Part shown: positions 1 through 5,333 of the stretch, one piece after another
Position numbering within the stretch: the first letter of the stretch is position 1
How the letters are laid out: every line of letters starts with the position of its first letter
Source of the DNA: Bordetella parapertussis
GTDB taxonomy: Bacteria > Pseudomonadota > Gammaproteobacteria > Burkholderiales > Burkholderiaceae_B
Reading direction: 5' to 3'
Length of the DNA: 5,974 nucleotides
NCBI GenBank assembly: GCA_945869355.1
Contig: CAMBPA010000094.1
Location: forward strand, 1-5,974
Made by a program: the position numbers and the translations under genes
The notes under the pieces: model-generated
Told to the model about the DNA's origin: nothing
Database searches by the model: none
Seen by the model: the letters and a program-made list of their open reading frames with translations, nothing else

Positions 1-50
1 ACGCCGCGATTAAAAACTTGTCTCATTATGTTTCCTTTCTTTTTATATGA

Positions 51-77
51 CTTTGAACAGCGAAGTCTTATTCAAAG
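51..77. repeat. Inverted repeat CTTTGAA-N13-TTCAAAG, possible operator
   Basis: CTTTGAA at 51-57 and TTCAAAG at 71-77 are perfect reverse complements separated by 13 bases. The same heptamer TTCAAAG recurs at 238-244, overlapping the candidate -35 box of the operon promoter. The related TTGAACA occurs at 53-59 and 94-100. Clustering of one short motif in a leader is typical of a regulator site, but no known consensus is matched. Confidence 0.25.
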
Positions 78-134
78 AGCATCATCATGATAATTGAACA
101 TCGCGACAGTACGCAAAGAATTCCGCTCGGATTA

Positions 135-148
135 ACTCATCATTGAGT
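135..148. repeat. Small inverted repeat ACTCA-TCAT-TGAGT
   Basis: Five bases at 135-139 (ACTCA) pair perfectly with 144-148 (TGAGT) around a 4-base spacer. ATTGAGT at 142-148 is also the reverse complement of ACTCAAT at 232-238, just upstream of and touching the candidate -35 box. The pair could be distant half-sites of one regulator. At this length chance is a fair explanation. Confidence 0.15.
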
Positions 149-183
149 ACCCCGGGCAGTCCTACGTAAAACTCAGGATACCT

Positions 184-204
184 TCGGCGCTCATGCCGAT
201 TTTT
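184..204 (+). terminator. Short terminator-like hairpin with T-run
   Basis: TCGGCG at 184-189 pairs with TGCCGA at 194-199 (six pairs including one G-T) around the loop CTCA, followed at once by five T at 200-204. This is the layout of a modest intrinsic terminator reading on the + strand. It may end a transcript entering from before the window, or act as a leader attenuator if transcription starts upstream of it. The stem is short, so strength is doubtful. Confidence 0.4.
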
Positions 205-237
205 AATGGGGGTGTCATATTGCTGCGAGAAACTCAA

Positions 238-265
238 TTCAAAGTAGGCTTTCAGAGTGAATAAT
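238..265 (+). promoter_or_regulatory. Candidate sigma70 promoter for the ABC operon
   Basis: The -35 candidate is TTCAAA (238-243, four of six consensus bases) and the -10 candidate is AATAAT (260-265, five of six), with a 16-base spacer. Transcription would begin near 272, giving a leader of about 90 bases before the ATG at 361. It lies downstream of the terminator-like hairpin, as expected for a fresh transcription unit. The -35 box overlaps a repeated TTCAAAG motif, which would suit repression or activation. Prediction by eye only. Confidence 0.3.
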
Positions 266-284
266 CCCGATAAAACAAGGGATT
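263..284 (+). repeat. Inverted repeat AATCCC-N10-GGGATT at the promoter/leader
   Basis: AATCCC (263-268) is the perfect reverse complement of GGGATT (279-284). The same GGG can instead pair within AGGG (278-281) and CCCT (286-289), so the two short stems exclude each other. The first arm overlaps the candidate -10 box, which makes a DNA operator at least as likely as an RNA switch. The stems are short and chance cannot be excluded. Confidence 0.2.
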
Positions 285-360
285 GCCCTGTTACTATTTA
301 TACGTTTGGTCGCTGACCTTTTCCACGCAAACCTTTTGTATCGACTACCTTGAGATCGCC

Positions 361-1665
361 ATGCCACTTACCACTTCCCGCTTGATTCTGACCACGCTTG
401 CTCTCGCCTTGGCCACACCCTATGCGTTGCATGCGGAGACAATCTCGGTTGTCACGTCTTTCCCTAAAGAGCTCACCACCGCTTACAAGAAGGCGTACGA
501 GGCGAAATACCCCTCGGATACGGTTGAAATTCTTAATAAAAATACAGCAGCTGGCATCGCCTACGTGCGCGAACAGGCGCCAGGCTCGCGTGTAGAGGTG
601 TTTTGGGCATCCGCTCCAGACGCCTTTGAGGTCCTATCCCAACAAAAATTACTGGCAAACATTGGCCCTGGGAATCCTGAGATCCCCAGCAAGATTGGCA
701 ACTACCCCGTTAATGACCCTAAGGGTTTTTATCGCGGTCAAGCACTTGCGGGCTATGGCTTGATGTGGAACACGCGCTACATGAGCGCCAACAAACTACC
801 CGCTCCAAAAGAATGGGCAGATCTGGTCAAACCGATTTACTTCAGCCATGTTGCCACCTCAAGTCCTTCGCGCTCTGGTACGACGCATCTAACCGTTGAA
901 ACGATTCTTCAGGGTGAGGGCTGGACCAAAGGCTGGGCACAAATTATGGCAATCGGCGGGAACTGCGCTGCGATCACCGAGCGCAGCTTTGGCGTGCCAG
1001 ATGGTGTATCTAATGGTCAGTTCGGTATCGGTTTAGTGATCGATTTCTTTGGCTTGGCAGCAAAAAACTCAGGCATGCCGGTAGAGTTTATATACCCCTC
1101 TGTCACTTCAATTGTTCCGGCGAATATCGCACTGGTAGAGGGCTCAAAGTCGCCAGAAGCGGGAAAGCGCTTCATCGACTTCACGTTATCGCCAGAGGGC
1201 CAGCAGTTACTACTAGACAAGCAAATTAGTCGCTTACCCGTTCTGCCGGCCACCTATACAAAAGCACCCGCAGGCTATCCCAATCCTTTTAGCGGTACGA
1301 TCCAGGCCAAGGTGAATTTTGACTCTCAGCTTTCCGAAACGCGCTACATGGTTGTGCGATCGCTGTTCGATCAAATGATCACCTTCCGCCACAAAGAGCT
1401 GGTAGCAGCCACCAAAGCGATTCACGATGCGGAGAAACGCCTAGGAGGAAAGCCTAGCGCTCAACTGGAAGAGGCACGCCAACTGGCCTTCTCTCCCGCT
1501 GTGGATGAAAAACAAATTCAGGATGCAGCGCTACTTAAATTATTTAAGAGCAATAAATCCGATGCGGAAGCCTCAAGGACTAAAGCAAAAATAGAGGAAG
1601 AATGGGCGACGCGTGCCAAAGCAAATTACGCACGCGCGATCACTCTCGCCAACTCCGCTAAATAG
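361..1665 (+). CDS. PgtC-like periplasmic solute-binding protein of an ABC importer
   Basis: This is a 434-residue exported extracellular solute-binding protein that should capture the ligand in the periplasm and hand it to the permease encoded next. Residues 1-25 form a signal peptide (an arginine, then a leucine/alanine-rich core ending ALHA), with mature protein from about E26; this favours the ATG at 361 over an open TTG at 283. The body resembles Salmonella PgtC, the accessory binding protein of phosphoglycerate sensing, as I remember it: SSPSRSGTTH at 167-176 followed by a VE-containing helix, the IT-x-RSFGV block at 205-212, and VIDFF at 226-230. After the fold ends near 300 comes a charged, probably helical tail of about 130 residues, including FDQMITFRHKEL from 336, which PgtC also has. 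Where ferric-binding proteins carry a tyrosine pair, this has Phe-Phe, so iron is unlikely. Substrate unknown; phosphorylated or carboxylic anions are guesses. Confidence 0.88.
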   Translation: MPLTTSRLILTTLALALATPYALHAETISVVTSFPKELTTAYKKAYEAKYPSDTVEILNKNTAAGIAYVREQAPGSRVEVFWASAPDAFEVLSQQKLLANIGPGNPEIPSKIGNYPVNDPKGFYRGQALAGYGLMWNTRYMSANKLPAPKEWADLVKPIYFSHVATSSPSRSGTTHLTVETILQGEGWTKGWAQIMAIGGNCAAITERSFGVPDGVSNGQFGIGLVIDFFGLAAKNSGMPVEFIYPSVTSIVPANIALVEGSKSPEAGKRFIDFTLSPEGQQLLLDKQISRLPVLPATYTKAPAGYPNPFSGTIQAKVNFDSQLSETRYMVVRSLFDQMITFRHKELVAATKAIHDAEKRLGGKPSAQLEEARQLAFSPAVDEKQIQDAALLKLFKSNKSDAEASRTKAKIEEEWATRAKANYARAITLANSAK

Positions 1666-1676
1666 CCAAGACCACT

Positions 1677-3362
1677 TTGAAGCGTAATAGTCTCGGTATG
1701 ATCGCAATCGCCTTAGCGATTGCGATTTTTTTAGCGGTATTTCTCATTAGCCCAGTTATCTCGGTGGTCTACACCGCTTTTTCAGATGGGCATGGCGGCT
1801 TAACGCTCTCTCACTTTTTCGCGTTCTTTGAAATCTCGTTAATGCGGGAGTCGTTCGCGAACAGCTTGTTTGTCGCTGGCATGACCGTCCTGGGTGCGAC
1901 ACTCATCGCCATCCCACTCGCGTACCTCACCATGCGCTTTCAGTTTCGAGGCGCAGTATTAATCCAAACCTTAGGCGTGCTGCCTTTAGTCATGCCGGCC
2001 TTTGTTGGCGCGGCAGCCATGCAACTGATCTTTGGCCGCTCGGGCGCGGTGAATTTGATCCTAATGGATTTGTTCGGCTTCAGCATCCCCGTTATGGAAG
2101 GACTAAGCGGTATTATTTTTGTAGAAACACTACATTATTTTCCGTTCATTCTGCTCAATCTTTCAGCTTCACTAGCCACCATTGACTCCTCCATGGAGGA
2201 AGCAGGCCAAAATCTCGGAGCTTCCGGCTGGCGACTCTTTCGAAAAATTATTTTTCCACTCGCGCTGCCCGGCTATATAGCCGGAGCTTCGCTGGTCTTC
2301 ATCAAGGTCTTTGATGATCTCGGCACGCCGCTTGTGCTCAACGTCACAAATATGCTTGCCCCTCAAGCCTATTTGCGGGTCACTTCAATCGGACTTGAAG
2401 ACCCCATTGGCTACGTAATCTGCGTCATCCTTGTGCTCTTTTCGATCGCCGCAATGGGTGGCTCTTGGTGGTTCGTCAAACGGCGGGACTATGCATTGAT
2501 ATCGCGCGGTGGCGCGCAAGCTCCGAAACGTACGCTTTCATCTTGGCAGACTGTGATGGCCTATGGCTGGATCATTGGGGTATTGATGCTTGTGCTCTCG
2601 CCACATCTAGGCATTTTATTGATGTCGCTATTTAAAGTATGGAGCTTCAGCGTTCTTCCCGAGCAGTTCACGCTGGCACACTACATCACTATTTTCGGTG
2701 ATGCGAAACAAATGATTTGGAACACGATCCTTTATTGCGGCCTAGCCGCTGTAATTGACGTCGTACTAGGTGCAGCCATTGCCTATATTGTGATCCGAAC
2801 CACGATACCAGGTAGGCAAATTCTGGATCATCTCGTTACCGTCGCGCTTGCAATGCCTGGCTTGGTGCTGGGCATCGGCTATTTACGAACCTTTCGTGGC
2901 ATTGAACTACCCTTTGGAGGTGGCGCCTTGACGGCGAGTTGGCTCATTTTTGTTTTGGCATATTCGGTCAGACGACTACCCTACGCCTTAAGATCGTGCA
3001 TGGCCGCTTTGACGCAAGTACACCCTGCGCTAGAAGAAGCCGCCGAGAACGTCGGCGCCGGTCGCTGGAGGATTATTCGTAAAATCGTTCTCCCCCTGAT
3101 GATGGGTGGCCTACTTGCGGGATTTGTCACAAGCTTCATTACCGCTGCAGCAGAAATTTCAGAAACTATTTTGTTAACCAGCAAAGAAAGCATGGCGCCC
3201 ATGTCCTATGGCATCTATCTTTACTTTCAATCGATCGCAGGGCGTGGTCCTGGCGCCGCACTGAGTGTCATCGCCATTACCTTAGTTGCGCTGGGTACGT
3301 ATTTAAGTCACCGTATCGCTGCAACGGCGACACCACACCAAAACGTTGGAGCCCGGACATGA
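1677..3362 (+). CDS. Fused ABC transporter permease, two MetI-like domains (FbpB type)
   Basis: This 561-residue inner-membrane protein forms the whole translocation channel, since two permease units are joined in one chain. Each half has about six hydrophobic segments and ends in an EAA loop that docks on the ATPase: EEAGQNLGA from residue 174 and EEAAENVGAGRW from 453, both followed by the expected R-I/L-x-RKI-x-PL pattern. A hydrophilic linker around 265-290 separates the halves. The length and duplicated layout match FbpB/ThiP/PhnU-like importers of the iron, thiamine and phosphonate group. I chose the TTG at 1677, 11 bases after the previous stop, because it adds MKRNSLG, a positive start suited to the first membrane segment; the ATG at 1698 is the alternative. 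Neither has a strong ribosome site. The 3' end overlaps the ATPase start by ATGA, implying coupled translation. Codons for the first membrane segment form a terminator-like hairpin, listed separately. Confidence 0.92.
   Translation: MKRNSLGMIAIALAIAIFLAVFLISPVISVVYTAFSDGHGGLTLSHFFAFFEISLMRESFANSLFVAGMTVLGATLIAIPLAYLTMRFQFRGAVLIQTLGVLPLVMPAFVGAAAMQLIFGRSGAVNLILMDLFGFSIPVMEGLSGIIFVETLHYFPFILLNLSASLATIDSSMEEAGQNLGASGWRLFRKIIFPLALPGYIAGASLVFIKVFDDLGTPLVLNVTNMLAPQAYLRVTSIGLEDPIGYVICVILVLFSIAAMGGSWWFVKRRDYALISRGGAQAPKRTLSSWQTVMAYGWIIGVLMLVLSPHLGILLMSLFKVWSFSVLPEQFTLAHYITIFGDAKQMIWNTILYCGLAAVIDVVLGAAIAYIVIRTTIPGRQILDHLVTVALAMPGLVLGIGYLRTFRGIELPFGGGALTASWLIFVLAYSVRRLPYALRSCMAALTQVHPALEEAAENVGAGRWRIIRKIVLPLMMGGLLAGFVTSFITAAAEISETILLTSKESMAPMSYGIYLYFQSIAGRGPGAALSVIAITLVALGTYLSHRIAATATPHQNVGART
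1701..1732 (+). terminator. Intragenic terminator-like hairpin at the start of the permease gene
   Basis: ATCGCAATCGC at 1701-1711 and GCGATTGCGAT at 1716-1726 are perfect reverse complements, giving an 11-bp stem with the loop CTTA. The last stem T and the six bases after it make seven consecutive T (1726-1732). This is textbook intrinsic-terminator geometry on the operon strand. It sits about 35 bases after the binding-protein stop and 22 bases after the permease TTG, within codons for IAIALAIAIF. The hydrophobic alanine/isoleucine repeat partly favours such a pairing, but the exact codon choice making it perfect plus the T-run is unusual. It may cause partial termination so that binding protein exceeds permease. 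Confidence 0.5.
2187..2200. repeat. 14-bp perfect palindrome inside the permease gene
   Basis: TCCTCCATGGAGGA is its own reverse complement and spans the codons at the start of the first EAA loop (SSMEEA). It includes GGAGGA, a Shine-Dalgarno-like string, but no start codon at a suitable distance begins a credible gene. One palindrome this long in about 6 kb is not remarkable by chance. Confidence 0.3.
2269..2284. repeat. 16-bp perfect palindrome inside the permease gene
   Basis: CCGGCTATATAGCCGG is its own reverse complement and encodes PGYIAG just after the first EAA loop. It lies about 70 bases from another palindrome. By simple chance about 0.1 such 16-mers are expected in 6 kb, so it is mildly unusual. 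With no loop it is more plausible as a protein-binding dyad than as an RNA hairpin; no function is claimed. Confidence 0.3.
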
Positions 3363-4438
3363 AATCCGTCGCAATCGACATCCGCAATATCGCGCTTTCG
3401 TTCGGCACAACGTCGGTCTTGAAAGATATCAACCTGCATATCGAGCCGGGTGAATTTTTCGCATTGCTTGGGCCGTCCGGTTCAGGCAAATCTACCCTGC
3501 TTCGTCTCATTGCCGGTTTTAACCAGCACCAGCGTGGCGAGCTATTGATAGACGGCAAAGACGTGACCGGTACAGCACCTTGGTTACGCAACGTGGGGAT
3601 GGTGTTTCAAAGTTATGCGCTGTGGCCTCACATGACCGTTGTGCAAAATGTAGCGTTTGGACTTGAGGCGCGTAAGCTGCCTAGCGCCGAAATCCGTAAA
3701 AAGGTTCATGAAGCACTCGAACTCGTTGACCTCACCGGCCTGGCCGAGCGCCGTCCGGGGCAGCTATCCGGAGGGCAGCAACAGCGCGTGGCGATCGCTC
3801 GTACACTCGTGATCGAGCCACAGGTTCTGCTGCTTGATGAACCGCTGTCCAACCTAGATGCGAAACTCAGAACACAGACGCGACACGAGCTTGTCGAACT
3901 ACAAAGAAGACTTGGCCTAACCACTATTTTCGTGACACACGATCAAGAAGAGGCCCTAACCACTTGCCACAGAATTGCAGTCATGGATCAAGGCGTGATT
4001 CAGCAAGTAGGATCTCCCATGGATCTTTTTGATTTTCCGGTGAATCGTTTCGTCGCGCAATTCGTAGGATCGATCAATTTATTTTCCGGTCGTTTTTTCG
4101 CCGAAGGCGATCACTTGCGATTCAATTCACCGACCCTCGGCGAAGTTGTCCTCCCCAATGGCCTCACACAGCAGACTAGCGAAATGGATCTAGCATTCAG
4201 ACCGCATGCGGTGCGATTCACAACCGATGCGCGGAGCGATCTCGATGGGCAGCTAGCACTCAAAGGAACCATCCTCAGTGCGGAGTTCTTAGGCGAGGCT
4301 TTCCGCTATGCCGTACGGGTAGGCCAAGCCATCGTGCACGCAGATATCTCTTATGCGCGCGGGAAACCTGCGCTCACAACGGGCTCGGAAGTCCATCTTC
4401 GAATACCCTCGCAAGAGCTCCGGTTCGTAGAACATTAA
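3359..4438 (+). CDS. ABC importer ATP-binding protein with C-terminal TOBE region
   Basis: This 359-residue cytoplasmic ATPase would power the permease encoded just upstream. All nucleotide-binding motifs are present and intact: Walker A GPSGSGKST (38-46), Q-loop glutamine 84 in VFQSYALWPHMTV, signature LSGGQ (136-140), Walker B VLLLD with catalytic E161, D-loop SNLD (164-167) and the switch histidine 194 in VTHDQEEAL. The remainder after about 235 is a regulatory extension with a TOBE-type beta domain near 280-357 (FRPHAVRF at 280-287), the layout of PotA, FbpC and the phosphonate and sugar importer ATPases. The ATG overlaps the permease stop as ATGA, which fixes the start and suggests translational coupling. 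Family knowledge cannot give the substrate; the short TOBE region may sense a ligand or regulator. No key residue is missing. Confidence 0.95.
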   Translation: MKSVAIDIRNIALSFGTTSVLKDINLHIEPGEFFALLGPSGSGKSTLLRLIAGFNQHQRGELLIDGKDVTGTAPWLRNVGMVFQSYALWPHMTVVQNVAFGLEARKLPSAEIRKKVHEALELVDLTGLAERRPGQLSGGQQQRVAIARTLVIEPQVLLLDEPLSNLDAKLRTQTRHELVELQRRLGLTTIFVTHDQEEALTTCHRIAVMDQGVIQQVGSPMDLFDFPVNRFVAQFVGSINLFSGRFFAEGDHLRFNSPTLGEVVLPNGLTQQTSEMDLAFRPHAVRFTTDARSDLDGQLALKGTILSAEFLGEAFRYAVRVGQAIVHADISYARGKPALTTGSEVHLRIPSQELRFVEH

Positions 4439-4442
4439 TTTC

Positions 4443-4448
4443 TATACT
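4443..4448 (+). promoter_or_regulatory. Possible -10 box before the methyltransferase gene
   Basis: TATACT matches five of six consensus bases and lies in an A+T-rich 57-base gap after the ATPase stop, about 48 bases before the lipoprotein ATG. No convincing -35 box stands 16-18 bases upstream and there is no extended TG. It may allow separate transcription of the next gene, but read-through from the operon is equally possible, as I see no terminator in the gap. Confidence 0.25.
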
Positions 4449-4495
4449 TATTTTGTTTCGCTTTGATCCAGCATTCTGTCTTATCTACAGGTCTC

Positions 4496-5323
4496 ATGAA
4501 AAATCTAGCTATTAGCATCGTGGTTGGCATCTATCTCACGGGCTGCACTGCACCCTCTTCGCCAACCACAGGCTATCAGCCTGTCATGGCGCAACAGGGG
4601 AAGGACGTTATTTGGGTTCCGACACCCGACAGTCTCCTTGTCAAAATGCTTGAGACCGCTCAGGTAACGAACAAAGATATCGTCTATGACCTTGGTGCGG
4701 GGGATGGCAAGATTGCGATTGAAGCAGCGCGACGCTATGGTGCGCGCGCGGTGGGGATTGAATTCGACCCACAAATGGCAGACCATGCCCGACAGAACGC
4801 CAAGAATGCAAGAGTTGCTGACAAAGTGACAATCATCACTGGCGATATATTCGCGGAAGATTTCTCACAAGCGACAGTCGTTACGTTGTATTTGCTACCC
4901 TCTTTGAACGGAAAGCTTTACCCAACGTTGATTAATATGAAGCCTGGGACCCGAATTGTGTCTAACACTTTCACAATTGGAAGTTGGATTCCAGATAAAA
5001 CTTTCTATGGCGATAGCGGAACAGTTGGATATTTTTGGGTTGTGCCGGCCAAAGTAAACGGTTTTTGGCGCCTTGAGGGTGTCCCTGGTTTTGATCAAGT
5101 AACGATTTCAATCGCGCAAAAAAGCCAAGAGTTTCATGCTGACTTCACGCCTGCAGGCAAAGCTTTCCAGCGTATTGAAGGGAGGCTGAACGGTACAAAA
5201 ATTACCTTTAGCTACGCGGATGCACAGGGTGACATACAAACCTTTAGCGGCGATGTAACGAGCGACAGCTTTACAGGCACCCTAAAAGATAACCCCTCCG
5301 TTCGGATCACCGGTAGCCGCTAG
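4496..5323 (+). CDS. Putative lipoprotein with a class I SAM-dependent methyltransferase domain
   Basis: The predicted 275-residue protein starts with a lysine, a short hydrophobic stretch and the lipobox LTGC, with lipidated cysteine at 17; Thr at the next position does not signal inner-membrane retention. This favours the ATG at 4496 (AGG four bases further upstream) over an open TTG at 4463. A Rossmann-fold methyltransferase follows: VIWVPTPDSLLVKML, motif I VYDLGAGDGKIAIEAA (63-78, SAM-binding glycines 67, 69 and 71), acidic E89 in GIEFDP, then GDIFAEDF (116-123) and TVVTLYLLP (127-135). This order resembles the FAM173/ATPSCKMT-like lysine methyltransferases and their bacterial relatives. 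The last ~100 residues look like beta strands (GRLNGTKITFSY, TFSGDVTSDSFTGTL) and are not part of the core fold. The target is unknown. Export is puzzling because SAM is cytoplasmic. It lies 57 bases behind the ABC operon and need not be related to it. Confidence 0.8.
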   Translation: MKNLAISIVVGIYLTGCTAPSSPTTGYQPVMAQQGKDVIWVPTPDSLLVKMLETAQVTNKDIVYDLGAGDGKIAIEAARRYGARAVGIEFDPQMADHARQNAKNARVADKVTIITGDIFAEDFSQATVVTLYLLPSLNGKLYPTLINMKPGTRIVSNTFTIGSWIPDKTFYGDSGTVGYFWVVPAKVNGFWRLEGVPGFDQVTISIAQKSQEFHADFTPAGKAFQRIEGRLNGTKITFSYADAQGDIQTFSGDVTSDSFTGTLKDNPSVRITGSR

Positions 5324-5333
5324 CTGCACACGC

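Larger units (their letters stand above)
1..360. other. Intergenic/leader region upstream of the ABC operon, no supported gene
   Basis: I see no convincing coding region here. The + frame starting at base 1 is open only to a stop at 88-90, and the other two + frames stop at 11-13 and 48-50, so at most the last few codons of an upstream gene could be present. The stretch is richer in A+T than the operon behind it. It holds a terminator-like hairpin, a candidate promoter and several short inverted repeats, listed separately. An in-frame extension of the binding-protein gene back to a TTG at 283 is open, but it would place 26 residues with no signal-peptide logic in front of a good signal peptide, so I treat it as leader. 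Confidence 0.6.

Noticed and set aside
209..224. Possible sigma54 promoter (GG, then TTGCT with correct GG-N10-GC spacing), tempting because PgtA-type regulators use sigma54
   Set aside because: The -12 part TTGCT fits, but the -24 part matches only the GG of TGGCAC, which is too weak to call.
283..360. TTG start giving a 26-residue N-terminal extension on the binding protein
   Set aside because: It would bury a good signal peptide behind a Cys/Tyr/Trp-rich stretch; the ATG at 361 gives a normal exported protein.
716..730. ACCC-TAA-GGGT followed by T residues inside the binding-protein gene
   Set aside because: The stem is four pairs with a three-base loop, too short to act as a terminator.
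1017..1253. Antisense open frames over the binding protein and other genes
   Set aside because: They mirror real genes, have no family resemblance, and lack ribosome sites or sensible neighbours.
3041..3057. CGCCGA/TCGGCG six-pair stem inside the second EAA loop codons
   Set aside because: Short, with no T-run, and the codons belong to a strongly conserved loop; chance and coding constraint explain it.
4463..4495. TTG start for the methyltransferase, 11 residues before the chosen ATG
   Set aside because: It would push the lipobox away from the N-terminus; the ATG at 4496 gives a compact lipoprotein signal with cysteine at 17.
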